12,399 nucleotides of DNA from Campylobacterales bacterium (GTDB lineage: Bacteria > Campylobacterota > Campylobacteria > Campylobacterales > Sulfurovaceae). Where the stretch lies: contig JACXUN010000018.1 in the NCBI GenBank assembly GCA_014763905.1, positions 1-12,399 on the forward strand, read 5' to 3'. A model generated the notes under the pieces. That model was given only the letters and a program-made list of their open reading frames with translations. It had not been told where the DNA came from and ran no database searches. This document shows, one piece after another, positions 1-12,399 of this stretch (position 1 is the first letter of the stretch; every line of letters starts with the position of its first letter). The position numbers were made by a program, and so were the translations under genes.

Positions 1-121
1 GTGTACACGAAGAAACTATCACACAACAAAGAACAAGAAAAACACAACTGAAAAACTTGCTATTAAGAAGTATTGTAAGTGGTGTAAAGAGCATACAGTA
101 CATAAAGAGATGAAGCTTTAA
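1..121 (+). CDS. rpmG: Large-subunit ribosomal protein L33, 3' end (partial)
   Basis: This is the C-terminal 39 residues of L33, a small protein of the 50S subunit near the E site; the 5' end lies outside the window. The frame opens at base 2 with Cys-Thr-Arg-Arg-Asn-Tyr, continues through a Lys/Asn/Thr-rich stretch ending [11 protein letters not shown], and finishes HKEMKL before TAA at 119-121. The CKWC pair near the end, with the Cys at the left edge as the presumed second half of an upstream CxxC, indicates the zinc-binding (C+) form of L33. Its position just before tRNA-Trp, secE and nusG is the usual Campylobacterota order, in which tuf normally lies upstream (family knowledge, not visible here). 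Identification is by recognisable sequence and context. Confidence 0.9.
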   Translation, partial: CTRRNYHTTKNKKNTTEKLAIKKYCKWCKEHTVHKEMKL

Positions 122-149
122 TAAGTGAGTCTCTTCTCTTACTAAAATG

Positions 150-180
150 ACACTGTTTATTCAAATAGTGTTCTCTATTT
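150..180 (+). terminator. Possible terminator or processing hairpin after rpmG
   Basis: A 9-bp stem (150-158 with 163-171, one G-U pair) closes an ATTC tetraloop and is followed by the pyrimidine-rich tail TTCTCTATTTT. It lies between the L33 stop codon and tRNA-Trp. It could be a weak intrinsic terminator or a structure that helps release the tRNA from a longer transcript. A smaller 6-bp hairpin (124-129 with 138-143) precedes it. The tail is an interrupted T-run, so termination would be partial at best. Confidence 0.4.
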
Positions 181-181
181 T

Positions 182-257
182 AGGTCAATAGCTCAGTTGG
201 TAGAGCACTGGTCTCCAAAACCAGGTGCCGGGGGTTCGAGTCCCTCTTGGCCTGCCA
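182..257 (+). tRNA. trnW: tRNA-Trp (anticodon CCA)
   Basis: A complete 76-nt cloverleaf can be folded by eye. The acceptor stem AGGTCAA pairs with TTGGCCT (one U-G pair), followed by discriminator G and an encoded CCA end. The D arm is in AGCTCAGTTGGTAGAGC. The anticodon stem CTGGT/ACCAG encloses CTCCAAA, giving anticodon CCA, which reads UGG (Trp). The T arm contains GGTTCGAGTCC. It sits 21 bases before secE, so it is probably cut out of a transcript that continues into secE and nusG. No separate strong promoter is evident just upstream. Confidence 0.97.
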
Positions 258-278
258 TAATTTAAGGGTAAATTACAC

Positions 279-464
279 ATGGAAAAACTAACAACATATT
301 TTGCAAATGTTAAATCTGAAATTCAAAAAGTTATCTTTCCTACTAAAGTACAAGTGAGACAAGCTTTTTTTGCTGTCTTTATTGTGGTAACCGTAATATC
401 TATATTTTTAGCACTTGTTGATATGTTTATGTCTGCTGGGGTAATGGCAGTATTAGGAAACTAA
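279..464 (+). CDS. secE: Preprotein translocase subunit SecE
   Basis: SecE is the small essential subunit of the SecYEG channel in the inner membrane, where it clamps the two halves of SecY. The 61-residue protein has the minimal form of the family: an amphipathic N-terminal helix (about residues 1-22, with the conserved turn KVIFPTKVQVRQ), then one hydrophobic membrane span at about residues 28-50, then a short tail. E. coli SecE (127 residues) carries two extra N-terminal spans that are absent here, as in most bacteria. A weak ribosome site (AAGGG, 264-268) lies 10 bases before the ATG. The gene follows tRNA-Trp and ends one base before nusG, which supports a secE-nusG unit with coupled translation. 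Confidence 0.95.
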   Translation: MEKLTTYFANVKSEIQKVIFPTKVQVRQAFFAVFIVVTVISIFLALVDMFMSAGVMAVLGN

Positions 465-465
465 G

Positions 466-996
466 ATGGCAGTTCAGTGGTATGCGATTCAGGTCTATTC
501 AGGAAGTGAACAGGCTGTAAAAAAAGGAATCGAACTTCTTGCTATAGAATATGGTATTGAAGATCAGGTTGAGCGGATCATAGTTCCGACAGAAGAGGTT
601 ATTGAAGTTAAGAACGGTGAGAAAAAGATTACCGAACGGACTCTCTATCCAGGATATGTATTCGCCTGTTTGGATTTAGACACTAGCCTTTGGCATAAGA
701 TTCAACGGCTTCCTAAAGTTTCACGCTTTATCGGTGAGCAGAAAAGTGCTACACCGCTTAGTGAAGCAGATATCAAAGTTATTTTAGAAAAATTAGAGAA
801 AAAATCGGCTCCAAAACCAAAAATTGACTTTGAAGAGGGAGAGATGGTACGTATTGTTGATGGACCATTTGCTAACTTTACCGGTATGGTTGAGGAGTAT
901 GACCTTGATCACGGTAAACTCAAACTCAATGTTTCTATTTTCGGTCGAAATACACCGGTCGAAATACTCTATACCCAAGTAGAAAAAAATATATAA
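466..996 (+). CDS. nusG: Transcription termination/antitermination factor NusG
   Basis: NusG binds elongating RNA polymerase, suppresses pausing, and links it to Rho or to ribosomal protein S10. The 176-residue protein (E. coli 181) starts with the typical MAVQWYAIQVYSGSE of the NGN domain (about 1-115), which also contains the conserved LYPGYVFACLDL and TPLSEADI segments. The C-terminal KOW domain (about 122-176) shows EGEMVRIVDGPFANFTG and the closing VEILYTQVEKN. The ATG lies one base after the secE stop, and its ribosome site would fall inside the end of secE, so the two are probably translated together. Two hairpins follow the stop codon, so NusG may itself influence how far transcription continues into the ribosomal protein genes (inference). 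Confidence 0.97.
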   Translation: MAVQWYAIQVYSGSEQAVKKGIELLAIEYGIEDQVERIIVPTEEVIEVKNGEKKITERTLYPGYVFACLDLDTSLWHKIQRLPKVSRFIGEQKSATPLSEADIKVILEKLEKKSAPKPKIDFEEGEMVRIVDGPFANFTGMVEEYDLDHGKLKLNVSIFGRNTPVEILYTQVEKNI

Positions 997-1012
997 ATTA
1001 TAAAACATAAGC

Positions 1013-1031
1013 GTAATCCTCTAAGGATTAC
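1013..1031 (+). promoter_or_regulatory. Upstream hairpin of a possible rplK attenuator
   Basis: GTAATCC (1013-1019) pairs with GGATTAC (1025-1031) around a TCTAA loop, a 7-bp stem in the nusG-rplK gap. Its 3' arm extended by one base, ATTACT (1027-1032), is also complementary to AGTAAT (1048-1053), which is part of the 5' arm of the terminator-like hairpin downstream. The two pairings exclude each other, as in classical attenuators. The stem itself is clear; the switching role is inference. Confidence 0.45.
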
Positions 1032-1044
1032 TCTGTTTAAGAGT

Positions 1045-1084
1045 TTCAGTAATACAAATAAAATTTTGTATTACTGAAGTTTTT
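1045..1084 (+). terminator. Intrinsic terminator between nusG and rplK
   Basis: An uninterrupted 14-bp stem (1045-1058 with 1065-1078) with a 6-base loop is followed by G and a run of five T (1080-1084), continuing ATTT. The shape is that of a Rho-independent terminator, although the stem is AT-rich. It lies 49 bases after the nusG stop and 44 bases before rplK, so it would end or reduce tRNA-Trp/secE/nusG transcription before the ribosomal protein genes. E. coli starts rplK from a separate promoter in the equivalent gap. I see no convincing promoter between this hairpin and rplK; TTTAAT at 1085-1090 is the only weak -10-like candidate. Confidence 0.7.
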
Positions 1085-1127
1085 ATTTAATCGAAAAGAA
1101 ACTACTACTTAATCTGAAGGAGATACA

Positions 1128-1553
1128 ATGGCAAAAAAAGTAGCTACAAAGTTTAAATTGATGGTTAATGCCGGTCAAGCTAACCCATCACCGCCGGTTG
1201 GTCCAGCACTTGGTCAACGTGGTGTTAACATTATGGAATTTTGTAAAGCATTCAATGAACGAACTAAAGACAAAATGGGATTTAAAGTTCCTGTAGAGAT
1301 TACGGTTTATACAGATAGAAGTTTTACATTTGAAACCAAGCAGCCACCTGCATCACAGCTTATTATGAAAGCAGCAAACCTTAAAGGTGGTTCAAGCAAC
1401 CCGCTTAAAGAGAAAGTGGCGAAATTAACTATGGCTCAAATCAATGAGATTGTTGAAACAAAAATTTCGGATCTAAATACAGATGACCGAGAGATGGCTG
1501 CCAAGATCATTATGGGTACATGCCGAAGCATGGGTGTTGATATCGTAGACTAA
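1128..1553 (+). CDS. rplK: Large-subunit ribosomal protein L11
   Basis: L11 binds the GTPase-associated region of 23S rRNA, at the base of the L12 stalk, and takes part in factor-dependent GTP hydrolysis and in the stringent response. The 141-residue protein (E. coli 142) has the N-terminal domain with [18 protein letters not shown], including the proline helix P22-P23 that forms part of the thiostrepton site. A linker with [10 protein letters not shown] follows at about residues 67-76. The C-terminal rRNA-binding domain (about 77-141) has the signature around [15 protein letters not shown] and ends in [16 protein letters not shown] strong ribosome site (AAGGAG, 1117-1122) precedes the ATG. 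It is paired with rplA downstream across an unusually long structured gap. Confidence 0.97.
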   Translation: MAKKVATKFKLMVNAGQANPSPPVGPALGQRGVNIMEFCKAFNERTKDKMGFKVPVEITVYTDRSFTFETKQPPASQLIMKAANLKGGSSNPLKEKVAKLTMAQINEIVETKISDLNTDDREMAAKIIMGTCRSMGVDIVD

Positions 1554-1565
1554 TATTTTTAGGCT

Positions 1566-1620
1566 GCACCTGATTAGTAGGTGCTTGTATAATACCACCT
1601 TTAAGCGTGGGAGATTTAAT
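1566..1620 (+). promoter_or_regulatory. Candidate L1-binding operator in the rplK-rplA gap
   Basis: The gap holds a 6-bp hairpin (GCACCT 1566-1571 with AGGTGC 1579-1584). It is followed by AATACCACCTTTAA (1591-1604) and GTGGGAG (1607-1613), where CCAC 1595-1598 pairs with GTGG 1607-1610. ATACCACC and GTGGGAG are the two strands that face each other in the L1-binding stalk of 23S rRNA as I remember it (E. coli around 2120 and 2170), here joined in the opposite order by a short loop. L1 is known to repress its own operon by binding an mRNA mimic of that site. The element ends about seven bases before the rplA ribosome site (GGAGAG, 1627-1632), so bound L1 could block initiation. TATAAT at 1588-1593 overlaps it and is an alternative reading as a promoter -10. 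Confidence 0.55.
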
Positions 1621-1636
1621 TATCGTGGAGAGTTAG

Positions 1637-2338
1637 ATGGCAAAAACGACCAAACGAAGAGCGATGCTCTTAGAAAAAATTGACGGAGAAAAAAAGTACT
1701 CTGTCGCAGAGGCGACAGCACTTTTGGCTGATCTTAAATCAGCAAAATTTGATGAGACTGTAGAAGTGGCATTGAACTTAAATGTTGACCCAAGACATGC
1801 AGACCAGATGATCAGAGGATCAGTGGTTCTTCCAAACGGTACAGGAAAAACGGTTCGTGTTGCAGTATTTGCAAAAGGTGCTAAAGCAGATGAAGCAAAA
1901 GCTGCCGGTGCAGATATTGTAGGAAGTGATGATCTAATTGAACAGATCAAAGAGGGTAATATTAACTTTGATGCCGTTATCGCTACACCGGATATGATGG
2001 GTGTAATCGGTAAGGTAGCAAGAGTTCTTGGACCAAAAGGTCTTATGCCAAACCCAAAAACCGGTACTGTTACAATGGATGTTACTCAAGCGGTTAACGA
2101 TGCCAAGGGCGGAAAAGTAAACTTCAGAGTAGATAAAAAAGGTAATATTCACGCGGGAATCGGTAAAGTAAGTTTCTCACGAGAAAAACTTGAAGAGAAC
2201 TTTAGAACGTTTGTTAAAGCCATTAACAGAGCGAAACCGGCTGCAGCTAAAGGTCGATATATCTTAAACGGTGCGGTCTCTTTAACCATGAGTCCATCTG
2301 TTACACTCGACACGGCAGAACTTTTAGAGATTAAATAA
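1637..2338 (+). CDS. rplA: Large-subunit ribosomal protein L1
   Basis: L1 forms the head of the L1 stalk of the 50S subunit, which moves with deacylated tRNA leaving the E site. It is also a translational repressor of its own mRNA in several bacteria. The 233 residues match the usual length (E. coli 234). Visible landmarks are the Lys/Arg-rich start [16 protein letters not shown], the [29 protein letters not shown] segment of domain I (read in two halves), and the signature [19 protein letters not shown] at about residues 125-143. The family region ending in GIGKVSFS and [13 protein letters not shown] follows. The ribosome site GGAGAG lies four bases before the ATG. The probable regulatory target sits directly upstream. 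Confidence 0.97.
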   Translation: MAKTTKRRAMLLEKIDGEKKYSVAEATALLADLKSAKFDETVEVALNLNVDPRHADQMIRGSVVLPNGTGKTVRVAVFAKGAKADEAKAAGADIVGSDDLIEQIKEGNINFDAVIATPDMMGVIGKVARVLGPKGLMPNPKTGTVTMDVTQAVNDAKGGKVNFRVDKKGNIHAGIGKVSFSREKLEENFRTFVKAINRAKPAAAKGRYILNGAVSLTMSPSVTLDTAELLEIK

Positions 2339-2372
2339 AATAATATCAATTCATTTATCTTAGGCTAAAGAA

Positions 2373-2456
2373 AACAGGGGCATAAGCTTAATATCAAACC
2401 TTGCAATGAGGTTTGTCTATCCATTTCTGGATAACCCTGTTAGAGGTCGAAAGGAG
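2373..2456 (+). promoter_or_regulatory. Ribosomal protein L10 leader (rplJ autoregulatory RNA)
   Basis: A compact multi-branched structure fills the rplA-rplJ gap. P1 is AACAGGG (2373-2379) with CCCTGTT (2435-2441). P2 is CAAACCT (2395-2401) with AGGTTTG (2409-2415). P3 is TATCCA (2418-2423) with TGGATA (2428-2433), closing a TTTC loop. The single-stranded AAGCTTAAT (2384-2392) and the AGAGGT after P1 match elements I remember from the bacterial L10 leader family, whose P1 flank forms the L10/L12-binding kink-turn. In that family, L10 complexed with L12 binds the leader and lowers rplJ-rplL expression. The rplJ ribosome site (AAGGAG, 2451-2456) lies just after P1, so binding could mask it. 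All three helices are perfectly paired. Confidence 0.8.
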
Positions 2457-2461
2457 AAAGC

Positions 2462-2947
2462 ATGACTAGAACTGAAAAAGAAGCTATAGTAAACGAACTA
2501 TCTACTTCATTTGCTAATCAGGGTGCTATTGTAGTATGTAGCTACAAAGGTATGACGGTTGCGGCACTTGAAGGTGTTAGAAAACTTGCTAGAGAAAATG
2601 ATGTTAACGTTCGTGTTGTTAAAAACACACTTGCATCAATCGCATTAAAAAATGCCGGTTGTGAAGAGATTGAACTTGTTGACACCAGTATCTTTGTTTG
2701 GGGTGAAGATCAGATTGCTACTTGTAAAGTAGCGGATAAATCTGCGGATGCCAATAAAGAATTTTTCGCAATTAAATCTGGATTAATCGAATCCAAAGTT
2801 GCAGATGTTGCAACCATCACAGCAATGGCGAAACTTCCAGGTCGAGAAGAACTTCTTGGTATGTTACTTAATGTTTGGAATGGTCCGGCACGAAGTATGG
2901 CTATCGGTATCCAAGCGTTAGCAACCAAACGACAAGAAGAAGCGTAG
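2462..2947 (+). CDS. rplJ: Large-subunit ribosomal protein L10
   Basis: L10 (P0-like stalk base) anchors the L12 dimers to the 23S rRNA next to L11. The 161-residue protein (E. coli 165) begins with a typical N-terminal helix MTRTEKEAIVNELSTSF. It then shows the conserved rRNA-binding core with YKGMTVAALEGVRKLAREN and VRVVKNTLASIAL (about residues 29-63), the central half with FFAIKSGLIE, and the C-terminal helix (about 136-161) that carries L12 dimers. The ribosome site AAGGAG lies five bases before the ATG, after the structured leader. rplL follows after 75 bases, a gap that contains a bulged 8-bp hairpin (2954-2976) of unknown role. L10 is the expected ligand of the leader upstream. Confidence 0.97.
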   Translation: MTRTEKEAIVNELSTSFANQGAIVVCSYKGMTVAALEGVRKLARENDVNVRVVKNTLASIALKNAGCEEIELVDTSIFVWGEDQIATCKVADKSADANKEFFAIKSGLIESKVADVATITAMAKLPGREELLGMLLNVWNGPARSMAIGIQALATKRQEEA

Positions 2948-3022
2948 GCGTTGAGTTATACTATCAAGTAGTAACTTTCATTTATTTAAAAAACATATAA
3001 GAACCTAAAAAGGAAAAATATT

Positions 3023-3391
3023 ATGGCAATTACTAAAGAAGATGTATTAGAGTTCATCTCAAACATGTCTGTATTAGAGCTTTCTGAGCTTGTAAAAGAG
3101 TTCGAAGAGAAATTTGGTGTTTCTGCTCAAGCTACTGTAGTAGCAGGTGCGGGTCCAGTTGCTGAAGTAGCTGAAGAGAAGACAGAGTTTGATGTTATTC
3201 TTAAAGATGCAGGTGCTAAGAAAATCAACGTTATTAAAGTGGTTAGAGCAGTTACAGGTCTTGGTCTTAAAGAGGCTAAAACAGCAGTTGAAGAGACTCC
3301 TACAACACTTAAAGAGGGTGTATCTAAAGAAGAAGCTGAAGATATCAAAAAGCAACTTGAAGAAGCCGGAGCTTCTTGCGAACTTAAATAA
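3023..3391 (+). CDS. rplL: Large-subunit ribosomal protein L7/L12
   Basis: L12 is the multi-copy acidic stalk protein that recruits and stimulates translational GTPases. The 122-residue protein (E. coli 121) has the three expected parts. The N-terminal dimerisation and L10-binding helices cover about 1-35 ([24 protein letters not shown]). A short Ala/Val/Gly-rich hinge follows (about 36-53). The globular C-terminal domain (about 54-122) contains [21 protein letters not shown] and the closing [10 protein letters not shown]. It has its own ribosome site (AAAGGA, 3009-3014) and is separated from rplJ, which fits the need for several L12 copies per L10. Codon choice is narrow (mostly CTT, GGT, AAA), as expected for very high expression. 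A stem-loop follows eight bases after the stop. Confidence 0.97.
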   Translation: MAITKEDVLEFISNMSVLELSELVKEFEEKFGVSAQATVVAGAGPVAEVAEEKTEFDVILKDAGAKKINVIKVVRAVTGLGLKEAKTAVEETPTTLKEGVSKEEAEDIKKQLEEAGASCELK

Positions 3392-3398
3392 CACCTTT

Positions 3399-3434
3399 TC
3401 AAGCGAGGCTATCTCTCGCTTGAGTTTCTCCTTG
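3399..3434 (+). terminator. rplL-rpoB attenuator-like hairpin
   Basis: TCAAGCGAG (3399-3407) pairs perfectly with CTCGCTTGA (3415-3423) around a 7-base loop. The tail GTTTCTCCTT is T-rich but interrupted. In E. coli a partial terminator at this position lets most transcripts end after rplL, so ribosomal proteins are made in excess over RNA polymerase subunits. The same role is likely here. The broken T-tract fits incomplete termination, and RNase processing is an alternative. Confidence 0.65.
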
Positions 3435-3482
3435 TGCTGCATTAGTAACAGTACAAAAAGATTCAATTGATATAGTGATAAG

Positions 3483-3503
3483 CTATTGCGCAATAGTTTT
3501 TTT
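3483..3503 (+). terminator. Second hairpin with T7 run ahead of rpoB
   Basis: The palindrome CTATTGCGCAATAG (3483-3496) can form a 5-bp stem with a GCGC loop and is followed at once by seven T (3497-3503). The stem is short, so alone it would be a weak terminator. The T-run can also pair back: TTTTTGTA (3499-3506) is complementary to TACAAAAA (3452-3459), which would enclose the palindrome in a longer structure and remove the free T-tract. I read it as an additional modulator of read-through into rpoB. The rest of the gap up to rpoB (3507-3557) is AT-rich with no clear promoter. Confidence 0.4.
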
Positions 3504-3556
3504 GTATATCCCAACATTAAATATACATTCATTCAACACATATAACTTACAAATGA

Positions 3557-12237
<8,681 letters not shown>

Positions 12238-12240
12238 GCC

Positions 12241-12271
12241 AAAAAGAGCAAACACTTTTGGGTGTTTGCTC
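12241..12271 (+). terminator. Hairpin at the end of rpoC, bidirectional in shape
   Basis: GAGCAAACAC (12246-12255) pairs perfectly with GTGTTTGCTC (12262-12271) around TTTTGG, nine bases after the rpoC stop. In the + direction there is no T-run after the stem (ATACTATCA), so it may stabilise the 3' end or work with Rho rather than act alone. Five A (12241-12245) precede the stem, so on the - strand the hairpin is followed by five T, a better intrinsic terminator for transcripts coming from the right. Confidence 0.7.
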
Positions 12272-12283
12272 ATACTATCATTA

Positions 12284-12292
12284 TGGTATAAT
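12284..12292 (+). promoter_or_regulatory. Extended -10 promoter for the gene after rpoC
   Basis: TGGTATAAT combines a perfect TATAAT (12287-12292) with the TG of an extended -10. Upstream of it lies the terminator stem, and no good -35 is seen (TTTGCT at 12265-12270 is the closest, with a 16-base spacer). Campylobacterota housekeeping promoters typically rely on the -10 and lack a conserved -35. The predicted start at about 12299 would leave a leader of some 20 bases before the GTG at 12321. Confidence 0.7.
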
Positions 12293-12320
12293 ATTCCACA
12301 ACACAAAAAAGGAAATAGTG

Positions 12321-12399
12321 GTGGAATCAAACAGCCAAGAATCTATCCAACCGGTCGAAACTGTTGAGGAGCAGCCACAGCTGATATCTCCGACGAACT
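12321..12399 (+). CDS. Unrecognised protein, N-terminal fragment
   Basis: This frame runs open to the window edge from GTG at 12321, with AAGGA (12309-12313) seven bases ahead. A second in-frame GTG at 12318 is only four bases from that site and is less likely. The 26 visible residues (MESNSQESIQPVETVEEQPQ, then LISPTN) are acidic and rich in Glu, Gln, Ser and Pro, with no signal peptide or membrane segment, so this is probably a disordered leader of a longer protein. It is not RpsL, the gene often found after rpoC. A dedicated promoter and the hairpin between them suggest that it is a separate transcription unit. Function cannot be assigned. A competing - strand frame covers the same bases (see rejected items). 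Confidence 0.6.
   Translation, partial: MESNSQESIQPVETVEEQPQLISPTN

Noticed and set aside
1588..1593. TATAAT in the rplK-rplA gap as an internal promoter for rplA
   Set aside because: It has no fitting -35 and no TG extension at the right distance, and it overlaps the strand that matches the 23S L1 site, which explains the sequence better. I keep it only as an alternative.
2954..2976. Bulged 8-bp hairpin between rplJ and rplL as a terminator
   Set aside because: The stem has a 2-base bulge and the following TTTCATTTATTT is a poor T-run. Terminating here would uncouple L12 from L10. It is noted under rplJ only.
3074..3532. Long - strand open frame of 152 codons opposite rplL and the rplL-rpoB gap
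   Set aside because: It lies antisense to a gene with strongly biased codons and is rich in Phe, Leu, Cys and Ser, as expected from reverse-reading GAA/AAA codons. It has no convincing ribosome site and no recognisable protein.
3541..3546. TATAAC as a promoter -10 for rpoB
   Set aside because: It sits only about 20 bases from the start codon in a generally AT-rich stretch and lacks supporting upstream elements.
12270..12399. A - strand frame entering from the right edge and ending in TGA at 12272-12270, just before the leftward T-run of the hairpin
   Set aside because: It would make a convergent gene with a good terminator, but the peptide is an unusual mix of Ser, Thr, Cys and Ile. The + strand has a promoter, ribosome site and start codon in proper order. 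It is not fully excluded without the flanking sequence.

Overview
The window is a conserved chromosomal housekeeping locus, the ribosomal protein and RNA polymerase cluster, read entirely on the + strand: rpmG (3' end) - tRNA-Trp - secE - nusG - rplK - rplA - rplJ - rplL - rpoB - rpoC, followed by the first codons of an unrecognised gene. Several traits point to Campylobacterota (Epsilonproteobacteria). These are the order rpmG/tRNA-Trp/secE/nusG, a short single-span SecE, a 1382-residue beta and a 1508-residue beta' subunit, and a very long trigger-loop insertion in beta' that resembles Helicobacter and Campylobacter RpoC as I remember them. rpoB and rpoC are separate genes overlapping by 4 bases, so this is not Helicobacter or Wolinella, where they are fused. 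The moderate base composition and frequent CGA arginine codons suggest a free-living, Sulfurovum- or Sulfurimonas-like lineage. The genus is inference only.

Layout. Positions 1-257 hold the end of L33, a possible terminator and tRNA-Trp. Positions 279-996 hold secE and nusG, one base apart. Positions 997-1127 hold two hairpins, the second shaped like an intrinsic terminator, in an arrangement that could act as an attenuator. Positions 1128-2338 hold rplK and rplA; the 83-base gap between them contains a likely L1-binding operator resembling the 23S rRNA L1 site. Positions 2339-2461 are a well-formed L10 leader ahead of rplJ and rplL. Positions 3392-3565 hold two more hairpins between rplL and rpoB, where E. 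coli also has an attenuator. Positions 3566-12237 are rpoB and rpoC. A hairpin closes the unit at 12246-12271, and an extended -10 promoter then starts a new gene at about 12321.

The genes work together as follows. SecE is part of the protein export channel. NusG couples RNA polymerase to Rho and ribosomes. L11, L1, L10 and L12 build the two mobile stalks of the large ribosomal subunit. RpoB and RpoC form the catalytic core of RNA polymerase. The noncoding interest lies in the gaps, each of which carries RNA structure able to tune ribosomal protein output separately from polymerase output.

I found no mobile element, CRISPR array, defence system or other accessory module. The protein content is ordinary. 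The items worth a second look are the regulatory RNAs, details of the beta' trigger loop, and the unknown gene at the right edge.
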